Positions 22,218 through 33,409 are shown, counted from the stretch's first letter. The stretch is 47,646 bases of DNA from Chlamydomonas sphaeroides (GCA_001662425.1 BDDC01000579.1:5784-53429), one strand, 5' to 3'. Numbers and translations are program-made. The notes: generated by a model from the sequence alone, not told the origin.

Positions 22218-24579
22218 CCGGCTCAAACGCGCCGCCCTTAGACCCGTGCTGCGCGGGCTGCTGCGGCTGCTGCTGCTGCTGCTGCCCGCCCGCCGCTGCG
22301 CCGGCCTCGCCGCCAGCCGCGCCCGCCGGCGGCGCCGCTGAGCCTGCGACAGCGCGGCGTGGCAACGGGCGTGGGCATGGGGTCCAGAGGGGTGCGGTGC
22401 TCGCTCCTCGCTATGCTGCCGGGGGCATGTCGAGCAACGTGCTCGCCGGCGCCGCAAGGCAGCGGCCACGGGGCAGGGAAATAGAAATAGAAATGCACCC
22501 GCCCACTATGTGCGTGCATCCGTCGAGTTGCCGGCACGGGGCAGGGAGCCAGGCAGCAGGAGCGGGGTGCGGGTGGCGCTGGCGCCCGGGGGCGGGGCCC
22601 AGCTGGCCCCAAGGAGCGGGGCTGGGAGCGGCAAGGTCTAGCGATCACGCAGCCGCGTGGTGCCGTGAATATGGTAACATGACACAGCTGGGATCAAATG
22701 GGTAGCGACGCCTCACCCATCTGCCGCAGGAAGCGGCCCATGTCGGGCTGCGCGCCGGCCGCCTGGTCCTGCGGCCCACAAGGGAGCGGCGGCGATACGG
22801 GTACATGGAGAGGACACATGGCGCAGAGCCCCGGCTGCTTCCTCGGACGAAGCAGCGAGGCGCGCATAGGCCGGGGGCGTGGGGCTGCGTAGGCCTGCGG
22901 CACTGTGGGTCTGTGGCCGGGGCAGAGCAGGTGCCCCTCCCTCGCTGCCAGCAGCAGGGCGCGCCGCCACCCACCGGCGCGCCCACGCTCTGCTGCCGCA
23001 GCCGCCGCAGCCGCTCCGCCTCGTCGAGCGCGGCCACGCGGGTCTGCAGCGCCGCCTGCTTGGCGGCGTTCCTGCGGGCGGGGAGGGGGCGGCCAACCAG
23101 GCGGCAGGCTGGGCACGGCCGTCCATATCTACCGCAGGGCGCAGCGCCGTGGCGCGTTGCAACCGAGGCTACGTCGGAGGCAGTGGGCAGTGGGCTCTGG
23201 CGCGTGCAGGAGGCAGGCTGGGCACATGGCCATTCGCCGTCAGCGAGTGGGCGGCAACGAACGGCCTCGGGGCAAGCCAGCCAGCTGCATGAGGACGTTT
23301 AAGGCCTGTCGGACCGCCTACTTGGCAGCGCAGGCGCCGCGGTGCCCCTGTGCCCAGGTGCCCCTGTGGCCCTGTGGCCCTGTGGCCCTGTGGCCCTGTG
23401 GCCCTGTGGCCCTGTGGCCCTGTGGCCCTGTGGCCCCCGGTGCCCAGGTGCCGCAGCTAGGGGACCTCGGCCGTCGCGGCCCGCTGATGTGCACGCGGCC
23501 TCCCTGTCTGCCTCACAGGCTGATATGTAGCTTTTTTGATGATGCATTCCCCAGCAGGCTACAGCCTGCACTGCGCTCGCCTCGCGCTCAGCCAGGCTGG
23601 GCGGGGCCGGCAGCACAGGGTGCCGCCGCGCCACCCCGGGCCGCAAGCCCGCACGCAGATGCACACGCACACAGGCGCGCCCCCTGCACGGCAGCCTGCA
23701 AGCTGTGAGGGTTGGCTCTCGCCCTCGAGTCGCAGCTCACTTGGCCAGCTCCTCGGGGGTGGGCGGCTCCTCGCGCGTCTTCCGCAGCCACATGCGCCAC
23801 TCGGCGGGCACATCATGTGGGTCGTAATACCTTGGGCAGAGGGGCGGCGGGGCAATTGCAAATCTGTCATGCTGACACGTCGTTCAGATCGAGTCGGCGG
23901 AGGTCACGCGTCAACACAAGCATCAGGGTTGCGCTGGGGTCGTTGGGAGCGGGGCGGGGCAGGTGCGGGTAGTGTGTCCGGGACGAATAACGGCAGCACG
24001 GGTGGAGCAGGGCGCGCTGCGCTCTGGCCCCTTGCCGCCAGGCCGTGGGGTGCCGGCACAGGGAGCCTGTACTCAGCTGCCAGTGGCAGCCCTTGCCCTC
24101 TCAGGCTCCTCCGCTCGCCTGTCCTGCCGTCACGCTTGCCTACAGCGCCCCGCCAGCGCCCAGCCCCGCGAGCCCAGCCGCAGCGCGCTCACATGTAGGC
24201 GGTCGACCACTGCACCTCGCGCTTCTCCACGCGGGTGACGCCCGAGCCCTCGTACCACCTGGGGGTTGTCGGGCCGCAGGAGGCGCCGCGAGGGTGTGGG
24301 TTTGAACAGCGGTTGGGCCAACCTCGGGCAATCTCGTTCCAAAAGTCGCGAGCGTTGTAGGGGGAAGGAGGGGGAGGGACAGGGGGAGGGCAGAGAGCGC
24401 CAGAGCGCCGAGAGGGAGGCGTCGCGATGACGTGGGCAGCAGCTCGCTGACTTGCTCGCTTGCCTGTAGTATGTGTTGCCAGCGGCGTCCTTGCCGACTA
24501 GCTCTTTTCCCATCACTCTATCGAGCACCCATCCCAGCGCTCGCCGGACAGCCCCAAACTGATGCGGCTTGCTCGCCAT
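22195..24579 (-). CDS. NDUFAF2: Complex I assembly factor NDUFAF2 (B17.2-like)
   Basis: This is a mitochondrial protein of the B17.2/NDUFA12 family that helps assemble NADH:ubiquinone oxidoreductase. Six exons join with matching phases: 24579-24464, 24258-24193, 23830-23741, 23071-22975, 22768-22717 and 22343-22195, giving 189 residues. Family marks are ELVGKDAAGNTYYRWYEG (residues 26-43), VEKREVQW, then DVPAEWRMWLRKTREEPPTPEE, the analogue of the human PTEW...R.TR..PPT.EE block. A charged helix (NAAKQAALQTRVAALDEAERL) follows, then a Gln-rich linker and the C-terminal FEPEAWRPGQ, matching the FxPGxWxP end of the family. Intron 1 uses a GC donor (AG/GCAAGC). Splicing it is required, because its 205 bases would shift the frame. 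Intron 3 contains an 8-base minisatellite. The start is the first ATG of the first exon. Confidence 0.92.
23365..23436. repeat. 8-base minisatellite, nine units of TGTGGCCC
   Basis: Nine exact units lie in tandem inside intron 3 of NDUFAF2. The flanks GTGCCCAGGTGCC on both sides suggest that the array grew within an older short duplication. The repeat reads open in all frames and so creates false ORFs. Confidence 0.95.
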
Positions 24580-25303
24580 AAGCTCTATGAATCTGTACAG
24601 TCAGGGGTACGCAGCGGCAGCAGTCGTGCGCGCGCCGAGCGCAATGCTCCTGCTCTGTTCAGGCTACCAACGTCTCTTGTGGCTTCTGATGTGATGCTGT
24701 AAGATGTGTTTGTCTATTTCGGTGGTGCGCAGCGACTAACGCCTTGATGCAGGCTCGGGCCGACCCTAGGGTCGCGACCTTCATTTGCAATACCCCACGC
24801 GTGGCACGCCCGTGCTTTCCCCCGGCCCTTCCGCCGCCTTCCTTGGTCGTGCCTTCCGTCCCCTCGAAGTCCGCAGGGCGGCCGGCACGTTGCCGGAGGA
24901 CGCCCAGCACGACAAAGCTGCAGGCCGCTTGCCAAATCTGTGGACACGGATGTGCGGCTTCTGTACCATGCGAAGGCATGTCTGCGCTGGTGGCGGGAAG
25001 GGCACGCAGGGCGCCAGCTCGCCCATCTGTATAATGCATGTAGGAAACGTGTTGGGGTTCAAGTATGAAGGATGGTTGGGTTGGTGAACACCGTGGCATA
25101 TTTCTAGCCGCGACACAGCGGCCCCGTTGGCTTGAGGGTTCACTATACCTTGTAGCACACATTGCACACATGAACCGCATGCGGCTCTCTCTCTCGCAGA
25201 CGCGCTTAGCACCGGCAGCGCGCAGACCAGCTGGTCCCCTGCGCCCCCAGTGACCCGCCAAAGCAAGGGGTTCATCGGCTAGCGCCGCCGCCGCTGCTGC
25301 TGC
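24580..25303. other. Intergenic stretch upstream of NDUFAF2
   Basis: This should contain the NDUFAF2 promoter. A 200-codon frame on - (24,659-25,261) has no recognisable domain, and I do not call it a gene. Confidence 0.4.
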
Positions 25304-27620
25304 CTACATGCGCGCTATGTCCCACGCAGACCCCACATCCGCCAGCCCCAAGCGCCACACCATCCCCGCCAGGTCGTCCGGCGCCGGACATCCAGTGGCG
25401 GCAGAGCGATGAACCAGCTGCCGGCCGCCGCTGCCCCCTTCGGGTGTCGGCCCCTCTCTGCAGCCCCGCTCAGCGCCGCAGCCGCCCCTGCCCGGTCCGC
25501 TCACCAGAGCAGGCGTGCCGTGCTGGGCTGCTATTGCAGCCGTCCGCGGCACCGTCAGGGAGCCTGCTAGCCCCCCAGCCACGGCCCCGGGAGGCGAGCG
25601 CACTCCAGGATCAGCCCAGACGCCAGCAAGCCCGCCACCGTCGCTCTTGGCCTCGGCCAGCCTGCTGGACTTGCCCCACTCCTCGCCGGGCGCTCCGGCG
25701 CTGCCCCACCGCCTCCGAGCGCTGTCCCCACCGCACATTAGATGCTGCTGCACGCCTTCCGCCGGACGCCCACAACGGCCGCCCTGCCACGCACCCACGC
25801 GCTGCGCGCCCCGCGTTATCGCCAGCTCGGCCCGCTGCCACGGCTGCTCCTCGTGAGGCAGGCGCTCTAGCAGCACTCGGCCGTCGGCCAGGATGCACAG
25901 CTGCAGGTGCTGCGTGGTGAGGCCCTGCGCCCTGGCCTGGCGGGATGACGCCAGCCCCAGGTGCCGGCTGAGCGAGGTCACGCCGATGAGGCGTGTCTGC
26001 ACGCGGCAGCCACCCCTGTTCTGGGTTAAGCAGGCGCCGAAGGGCAGCAGCTGTCGCCGATGAAGCGCGCGGGCCCAGACCTGCTTGTGGCGGTGCGGGG
26101 GATGCAGACGAGGGGAGAGGCGAGCAGTTGGCGGCGAGCGGGTGCGTGTGTCTCTTGCAAGCGAGGACGCGAGCCGGCGCGGAAGCATCGAGCACGCCAA
26201 GCAGCTAGGCGGGTAGCCGCGGAGGCTGGCCGCGTGCATGCCCGTGTACTTCAAAGGTGCAGTGGTTCTGCGTGATGTGCCGTGCCTAGATCTGCCAACC
26301 TTTACAGGTTGGCCCACCTGTACGGGGTGCCGCAGGCCCGGAGCGAGGGCGCTCGCGACGCCCGGGAAGGCGGCCGCCCACACGTTCCGTGGGGCCAAGA
26401 TGCCGCTGTTGTGGTAGTGCGCCACGTACCTCGCCGCCACTGCAACGTCCTCCTGTGGGCCTGTCCCGGGCAACGGCAAACGAACAAGGATGGAACCGTG
26501 ACGATGCAGCGGGGCGCGGGCCGCCGTCGCCTCTCGCCACAACCGTGGCATTTTAGCAGGAGGGCGCGGGACGCAGATGTGATCAGAGAAAGCAGGAGCC
26601 AAGCACCTTCGGTAGGCCGGACTCACCCTATCCTACGTGTCACCATATGTGTTAGAGGACCCCTACCACAGACTTATAGCACGAGAAGCCTGTTCCTGTC
26701 ATCTCGGGATGCCTTTCACTACGGCCGCTGTTACATCAGCTGAACATGACAGAAGCTGGCGTCGTGTTGGGCCATTGCCAGTGTGGCTACGCACGGGTTG
26801 CCGCGGCTGGGGCGCTCCGCTTGGCAGCTAGCTGCGCAGCTAGATCACCGCGGACTTGCTAGTTGGGCCGCAGGGGCTATAGATGCTGTAGAAGGCTGTG
26901 AAGCGCAACGCTGGACGCACCGGTCAAGGGAGCTTGCCGCTCGTCCGACCCCTCCTGCTTCGGCCTCAGTCCCTCCGGTTTTAGGTCAGGCTCCAGCTCG
27001 GGCTCCGCCAGCTGCCGTTCGCCGCCACCACTGACCGCAGCCTGCTGGCTGCCCGCGCCCCATGGCACCGGCAGCCAGTCAAAGTCGTCGCCCTGGCGGC
27101 CCCTCCGCCACCCGGCGCCGCTTGGCTGACGGCGGCAGCTCGGCCGTGCCACCAGCCGCTGCGTCCTCCCCGATACCCGCGACACCGCCCTGCCCTGCGC
27201 TACTCCCGCATGCGCCGTGGGCGCCGTCTATGTAGCACTTGTGGCATCGCACGTTGTGTAAGCTGGCGGGTGGGTAGCCGATATGTGCATCTGCCGCGAG
27301 CTGACCGTCACTTCCAGCTGCAGCATCTTCAGCCGCGCCTGCGGGTCTCCAAAGTAGACGGGCAAGCAGGTACCGGCTGTGGCTGTCTGCAGGCATGCGT
27401 GCCTGCGATTCTTGCGCTTCGGCTCGCTGCCGCTGCCCAAGCAGCCGTGCACAACCGCGGCGCACCTTGCATCGCAGTCCCCGGCATTCCGGGTTAGGCG
27501 CCAGTGTCCGTCAATGGTCTGAGCAGTATCTTCGTCTTGCAGACAATGGCAATGAGGAATATGGGTGCATCGCGGCTTCGTTGGCGCACTTCGGAGTTCG
27601 CCTAGACCGACAGATGGCAA
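25304..27620 (-). CDS. Possible unidentified gene or gene remnant
   Basis: A 440-codon open frame (26,626-25,304) is longer than expected by chance at this GC. Parts of it look like protein, for example VAVAARYVAHYHNSGILAPR and LTTQHLQLCILADGRVLLE, and a segment with splice-like borders (CAG/GC near 26,456 and CAG/GTGGGC near 26,312) lies inside it. Upstream on the same strand are further candidate exons. One near 27,250-27,090 contains RCHKCYIDGAHGACG and a basic PPSAKRRR. Another, ending at 26,877, contains DDFDWLPVPWG and an acidic stretch. I could not join these into one consistent reading frame and recognise no family. It may be a poorly conserved nuclear protein, a decayed gene, or chance. 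Confidence 0.3.
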
Positions 27621-28319
27621 ACGGAGACAGCTGCTGCGTGTGCTTCGGCGCGTATGGCAACGTGTGCGTCCATATCTTCGCTGACGTTGCTAGGTATGTT
27701 GGATTACTCTTCCTCGCAACGTTTGGTCGTGCATGCCACGAACCCGCAAACGTTGACCGACGTTCCTCGACCCCCCAAGGTCGGCTCTTACCACACTCGA
27801 GCAGCAGGGTGTCGCGCCACGCCGCTGCGGCTCGACGACCAGGACACGACTCAGCGAACCATAAACAACTCGTTGGAGGCGTGGGCCCCGTGACCATGCG
27901 TTCCGAGACAGAATCCGGCCTTCCGACTCCAGAGCTAAGCGGCCGGTTAGAGCTGTACGCAAGGTGACGTGACCCGACGAGGAGCGTCAAGCGGTACGCG
28001 GGGCCGTGCGCAAGAGGCCTCCTGCCCGTGCGTGCACCTCCTGGCTCCGTGCACTCCTCCCTGCATTCCCTAGATGCTGTCAGAACTGGTACCCCGGTGT
28101 CGTGGCCTGACCGCCCTTGCTCCATCCAACACCTGCAGGGATGTAAGCGACGGGACTAGGGTAGGCAACGGGCACGTCGGGCCTCGTCGTTCAGGGGTTG
28201 GGGAGGGTTGGGGAGGTGTGGGAGGTGGGCCGGGGTGGCGCTGTAGACACGGACGTACGGCTCTGACGCACAGCTTCTTCCTACCTGCTAAGCCTCTTCT
28301 TCAGACTTGCTTTCAGCCA
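27621..28319. other. Upstream region of PMP3
   Basis: About 700 bases with no gene I can support. From about 28,185 a GGGTTGGGGAG repeat-like stretch precedes a pyrimidine-rich tract that ends in TTTCAG at 28,316. That tract could be the end of a leader intron of the PMP3 gene. Confidence 0.4.
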
Positions 28320-28343
28320 ATGATCACGAGCAACGAGAGATGA
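28320..28343 (+). CDS. Seven-codon uORF ending on the PMP3 start
   Basis: ATG at 28,320 opens a frame MITSNER that ends with TGA at 28,341-28,343. Stop and start share the four bases ATGA, so the upstream frame ends exactly on the main ATG (28,340). Such overlap can lower initiation at the main ORF or couple it by reinitiation. Whether this ATG is in the mRNA depends on the transcription start; it lies after the possible acceptor at 28,316. Confidence 0.45.
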   Translation: MITSNER

Positions 28344-28612
28344 ACAAGATAGTGCTTATCATTATTGCGTTCCTGTTGCCGCCTCTCGCCGTGTATCTGC
28401 ACAAGAACAAGTGCGACCGCGATGGCTGGATCAACCTTCTCCTCACACTGTTGATGTGGCTTCCAGGTAGGCGAGATCAGAGGTTTGCTCGCTCGCGCGC
28501 TTGCGTTGACCGCCGCGGCATGCTGCGGGAGAACTGCGGCTGATGCTGTGCTCCGCAACCCCCCGCAGGCTTCATACACGCGCTGATGATAATGGGCGTG
28601 ATCAAATGCTGA
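28340..28612 (+). CDS. PMP3: Plasma membrane proteolipid 3 (PMP3/RCI2/LTI6)
   Basis: A very small hydrophobic membrane protein of the UPF0057 family. Relatives in yeast and plants affect membrane potential and salt or cold tolerance. Exons 28,340-28,466 and 28,569-28,612 join in phase 1 and give 56 residues, the usual length. Two membrane helices are clear: residues 4-20 (IVLIIIAFLLPPLAVYL) and about 31-52 (INLLLTLLMWLPGFIHALMI). They are joined by the conserved loop HKNKCDRDGW. The protein ends in VIKC, close to the family's usual end. The gene stands alone between the unidentified region and the NDC1 fragment. Confidence 0.96.
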
Positions 28613-28729
28613 TAGCAGCTGCTCGATGGCCTCGATGTGACAAGTGCGGCCCCACGGCCGCGAACGGCACTTCGCACGGCACGTCGGCTGTACACACAAC
28701 GAACGAGCTGAGTATAGGTATAGCATACA

Positions 28730-28734
28730 TGTAA
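28730..28734 (+). terminator. Poly(A) signal TGTAA for PMP3
   Basis: TGTAA occurs 118 bases after the PMP3 stop, the first such motif downstream. A short 3' UTR fits a very small gene. Confidence 0.65.
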
Positions 28735-28871
28735 CACATAACTGGGATGCCGACGAGCCGTACCAGTAGTCATGGGGTCCTCCTGCCTGCGGTAGCGTCC
28801 TCAGGCGTCCACACGCACCCGCCCTCACCTGCACACCCGGGCCGCAACCCCAAGCCTCCATTTCTTCTAGC

Positions 28872-29290
28872 AAAACCCCGTGCCACGGGATCTGCGCCGC
28901 TGCAGCCATTTCCTTTTCCGCCCTAGCAAGCTGACACGCCAAACGCAAGGAAGCCGACACACCCATGGCACCCATACCGTGCTGCCTTCGCTTTCTTCGG
29001 CACCGGTCCAGGCCCCTCCGCTGCGCAGCTTAGGCCGCAGCCCGCAATTCACAGCTGTCTGGGTCGCTCAACACCGCAGTTCTCCACCCTGCGGCCACAG
29101 CGCAGCGTCTATTCTATGCCACGAAACCCCTACACAACTCAACGCCACGGCCCGCCATCGCCGATCCGGCAGCTACTATTGGCACGCCAGCATCCGCCCC
29201 AGCCGCCCCGTCAGCTCCGCTACCGTGCCATACGGCGGTCTCGTGCGGCTTCCCGTACGGATCAATCATGCAGCTTCTGGCCGCTGCTCA
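28872..29290 (-). pseudogene. Truncated copy of the NDC1 3' end
   Basis: This stretch aligns along its length with 33,121-33,520, the last part of NDC1 exon 7 and its 3' flank. On the - strand it still encodes RPPYGTVAELTGRLGRMLACQ, then TAG TAG at 29,178-29,173. The functional gene has KPPYGTVAELTGLLGQVLACQS, then TAG. Similarity fades at about 29,290, so all upstream exons are missing. It cannot make NDC1. It stands beside the broken MYND gene, which fits one duplication event covering both. Confidence 0.8.
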
Positions 29291-29664
29291 CCGACCTCAG
29301 CTCTGTGGCACATGTCAACACGTGAGGGCGGCACCGTGGGCGCGGCTTCCCTCGACCCACATGATGGCCCTCGCGACCTCCCTCGCTACACATTGACCGA
29401 GCCCGCTCAGGCGCCGCGGTGGGCCGTATCCCGGCACCGGGGGAAGGGGGCGCAGCGAATGGCCTGCCTGGCAGGTGGACGAACTCTGGTGCGTCCCAGA
29501 GTAGCAGCTCTGGCGACGCACAACGGCCTAGGCGCTGGCTCATGCCGTACGCTCCAGGAGAGGACTGCGACTTGCACGCTTGCACAACACGCACACAGAA
29601 CGCCACGCTAGCCGTGACCCGACAATACTATGCCACAACTACGTTGTGGCACGACATCCAGGGG
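29291..29664. other. Junction between NDC1 fragment and MYND pseudogene
   Basis: About 370 bases with no gene. One breakpoint of the duplication should lie here, since neither NDC1 coding sequence nor the 5' end of the intact MYND gene is recognisable. Confidence 0.4.
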
Positions 29665-32352
29665 ATGGCGTGGAGGGGCCTCGGGGAGGCTGAGGACCCT
29701 GCCGCAGCCGCAGCCATGGCGGGGCCGACCTTCAGCCCTACACGGAGGCAGAGAGAGGCGCGAGGGCTGCCGCGCGGCGCGGAGGAGCGCAGCAGCCCCG
29801 TTGGGCCGCGCAGCGACGCGCTAGTGCTGCTGGAGACGACGCTGTTGCTGCTGCCAGCAGCAGCGGCAGACTCGGCTGGCGGCGGCATTGGCTCCCCCTC
29901 GCCGAGCAAGCTGAGCGAGCTGGAGCCCCTCGCGGAGCGCGCGCTGCTGCGCGGTGGCCTGCTGCCGGCCCTAGCGCGCTTCCTCCGTGCGCTGGCGCGG
30001 CCGCGCGCCGGCGCTGGGGCGGGGCAGCAGGTGCAGCTTGGACAGGCGCGAACCGCGGCGTCTGAGCTGCACACGGCTCTGGGAACCGTCAGGTATGCTG
30101 AGGTCCTGCAGTCTCGACCCCTCCCCGGGCAGGCGAGAGCGCGAGCCTACATGACGCACAGGGCAGCGCTCTACAGCCCGTCGCCCGCACCTGACTCCCG
30201 TGCCTGCGTGCGGTGCTCCCTCTGACAAGCGCCCCAATGCGGGCGCCAATCTGCCTGCCACAGCCGCCGCCTGCCCCTCGCTCGCTCCCCAGGCGCCTGC
30301 TGAACGTGGCTCGCAGCAATGCCTCCCTCCGCCCCGAGCTGCTGGCGGCGCTGCACGCCTGCTCCCTGCTCAAGCACGCCGCCGCGGCGCTGCTGGCGGC
30401 ATGGCCCGCCGCCGCCGAGTTGAGCTTCGTGTCGCACACGACCTGTGGCAGCGGCGGCATCAGCTTCGGCCACGCCGCCTGGCTGCAGAGCCAGCAGGCA
30501 GCGTGCGAGTCCGCCGCGGAGATGCTCCAGCGGCTGCCGGCCAACGAGCTGTCATTCGCCATGGCGCTGTTCGAGCTGGGGCTGCCGGGTGTGGTGCCCT
30601 GGGAGGCGCTGCCGGCGCGGCCCCTGGCCGCCTCGCTGCAGGGCGGGCACCAGGTTCCGGGCAGGGCCGAGGCGCTGGCGCTGCTGCCGTAAGTGGGTCG
30701 GCGGATGGAGGGGGTTGCTGCAGTAGGAAGCGAGGGACGATGGCCGCGAGCGTGGATGTGTGGGGTTGGCGCGCGCACGCAGCAGGGCGAGCGGGCGAGC
30801 AGCAGAACTGGCCGTGCAGCCGCAGGGTGTGCTCCCCACACGTGCAAAGCTGAACGTTGCCCGCCGCCTCCCTCGCCCGGCCCTTCTCCCCGCAGGTACG
30901 TCGCCTGCTGTCCGGCCCCCGCCTGCAGTTCTGGCTGGGTGCGATGCTGACGGCCCCCAGGCTGGAGCCCAACGGCGGCCAGGGCCCGCGGCGCGGCCTG
31001 CCGGAGGGACTGCTGCTGCCGCCGCTGGTCAGCTGCGCGCTTCGTAACCCTCTCGCAACCAACGTCATAAGAATGGCGGCAGCCCAGGTGTGGCAGATCA
31101 CCCTGCCGCGGCCCGCTCGCGCGCCCCGGCTGGCGCAGCCCCCGGCCATGCCCCTGCCTGGTGCCGCCGGTGCCCCCGCTGCCCGGCACCGCGCCGCCCG
31201 TGTACAGGGCCGTGCAAGCCTACGACCTGCTGTTCGGCGCGCTGTGGCCTGACGATAGGGCGGCAGGTGGGCCCCCGCCTCCACCGCCCATGTACATCAG
31301 CTGCTCGCTGCGGCTGATGTGCCGGCTGGCACTGGAGATGAGGCCCCGATCGGCGGCGGCGCGGCTGCCGGGGCTGTGGCGATTTCTTTCGCACGTCCTG
31401 GCGTTAAGCAGCGACGAAACTATGGATGAGGGCGTCATCCGCGCCGCCGGCCTGCTGCTGATGCTGGAGGTGCCGGAGCCGGCGGACGAGGGCAGCCCTG
31501 GCGGAGCCGCCGCCGCCGCCGCCCCCAACGGCCGCCCCCAACGGCGCGGCTGCGCCGTCAGCCTCCGCTGCGCGCTGGCGGGCGGCTTCGTGCCCGCGCT
31601 GGAGGCGCTGCTGCGGCGCCTGGTCGCCCGTCGTGACGCAGGCGGCGCTCGGGCGTGCCTGTTCGCCATCAACGCGCTGCTGCGCTTCTCCGGCGTGTGG
31701 CCCGCGCTGCTGCTGGCGCACGGCCCGGCGCGGCAGGTGGCGTCGCTTATCGTCGCCCTTTGCCGGCCACTTTGCCGCCGCCTACCTGGCCGCGCTGCTG
31801 GAGCAAACGACGCTGTGCCAGCTGCCGCAGCGGCTTTCAGGCGGACCCCGGGTGCCGACGACACCGGGCCGCGCCACCGCCGACCCACTCGCCACCAACC
31901 ACTGGCTCGAGCCGGAGCCCGCCGCGGGCTCGGCCGCCGCAGCGCAGGCGGTGGAGCTGGCGGTGCTCGCCGTGTCGCAGTGGCTGGGCCCTATCCAAGA
32001 CACTGAGCTGGGGCACCTCCTCATTCAGGGAGCCCTGCAGCGCTTGTCGCAGAGCGCTCAGAGCCTGCTGCCGCTCCCGAAGGGGCTGCAGGCCTCTGCG
32101 TTGAGCGCGACCGCCTGCCTGCGGCAGTGCGCCAACCCGGGCTGCCCCAAGCGGCAGGGTGGCCCCTGCGAGGCGGCGGCGCGGGAGCTGCTCCGCTGCG
32201 GCCGCTGCCGGGCTGTGTGGTACTGCTGCCGGGACTGCCAGGCCGAGCACTGGTGCCACGGCCACAAGCGGGAGTGCGCGGCCGCGGCTGCAGCGGCGGC
32301 CGGCCCGACGGCGGGCGCAGCGGGGTCGGGCAGCCGTCCGGGGGTTGTGTAG
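29665..32352 (+). pseudogene. Broken MYND-finger gene, paralog of 42,141-45,657
   Basis: The same three-exon layout as the intact gene is visible: exon 1 to 30,092, exon 2 from 30,293, exon 3 from 30,896, all at equivalent positions. Breaks against the paralog are several. The first 100 or so residues are missing. The last codon of exon 2 (CAG in the paralog) is TAA at 30,690-30,692. A net +1 shift lies near 31,145-31,165. A second shift with loss of sequence lies near 31,750. About 190 codons before the finger are deleted. The MYND finger itself (32,128-32,277, all Cys and the HW...H...C end) is intact and its frame is open to the stop at 32,352. Sequencing errors could explain one shift but not the deletions. 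A short MYND-only product is possible but unproven. Confidence 0.82.
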
Positions 32353-33120
32353 GCGGTTGTGGTACCGTTGCGCCCGGGGGCTCGGGGGCTCGGGGCTTGT
32401 TATGGCAGGGGCCTGCGCTGGGGCCGCCCGGCGGTACGGGGATGTGAGGCAGAGGGCTGGGCACCTGGGCTGGCGTTGCGGGCAAGTGCCTGGGTGGCTC
32501 TTAAAGCCGCTGGATGCCTGGAGGTGGGCTGGCGGGGCTGTGGAGCACTGGGCTCTAGATCATGAACCAGCGTGGAAGTCAGGGTAGGGGCTGTGAGGCA
32601 GGGCAGACAGGGCTGGGCTGGCGTTGTGGGCACAGGCCTGGGTGGCTTCACGCCGCGGAATGCCTGGCTTCTGGATCAATGGCACCCTGAACGCGTTTCA
32701 GAGAGTGCGCACCTTCTCGCTGGGGGATGGCTGCCTCCCGGGCTGGTTGCGTGGCGCATGCGTGCGGTTGTGCGTGGCTGCCGGGGTTGTCGGGTCGCGT
32801 GGTTGGGGGGCTTATGGGGAATGCTGCCGCACGACAAGGGCCCGGATCGAGGGATGACCGCGGAGCGCGTACGGCGCGTTCGTTGCCTTCGCGAGATCTC
32901 ATCCACATGTGTTGGCATCAAAGTCTCCGTCTGAAAGACCTCCACATCTGCTCACGTACCGGGCCGTGTCCCACTCGACGCGTCGCGAGGGTCTCACTGT
33001 AGGAGCAGCGTGGACGTCAGAGAAGGGTACCCGAGACAACCTTCGCCAGGGTTCGGGCCACACTTGCTTGCAATGCTGCCAGCGGGCGCTCAGCTAGCAG
33101 CGGCGTCGCCACGCCCCCAC
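32353..33120. other. Spacer between MYND pseudogene and NDC1
   Basis: No gene seen. Two related segments, about 32,444-32,518 and 32,590-32,670, share GTGAGGCAG, GGGCTGGCGTTG, GGGCA and CCTGGGTGGCT, and are an old tandem duplication. The second copy of the 22-base dispersed motif lies at 32,567-32,588, between them. Confidence 0.55.
32567..32588. repeat. 22-base dispersed motif, copy 2
   Basis: Identical over 22 bases to 15,046-15,067, on the same strand. Confidence 0.55.
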
Positions 33121-33409
33121 AACCCCGTGCCACAACCCCTTTCGGTGGTTGCGTCAACACAGCCCTGTTTTCCTCCGCCCCAGCAAGCCGCCACGCACAG
33201 CACAATGAAGCCGACACGCAAGGCCCGTGGGATCGGGTCAGGTTCCTCTGCTGCGCAGCCAAGGCCAAGGCCCGCGAGGCACAGCTCTCCTGGGTCGCTC
33301 CACACCTTGGCTACCCACCCTGCGGACACAGCGCAGCTCCGACCCCAGCACGAAGAGACACCACACAACCCTAACACCACGAACGGCCACGCAACCGCCA
33401 ATCCGGCCG

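Noticed and set aside
23342..23530. Open frames made of repeated short peptides, or a CRISPR-like array
   Set aside because: It is an exact 8-base minisatellite without spacers, inside an intron of NDUFAF2.
26295..26312. Small hairpin CCAACC-TTTACA-GGTTGG
   Set aside because: A six-base stem with no T-run or nearby gene end; expected by chance in a window this size.
30690..30692. Reading GTAAGT here as a normal donor in the left MYND copy
   Set aside because: Using it joins to 30,896 in the wrong phase and gives a stop within about 20 codons. The paralog shows CAG/GTGGGT at this place, so TAA is a mutation of the last codon.
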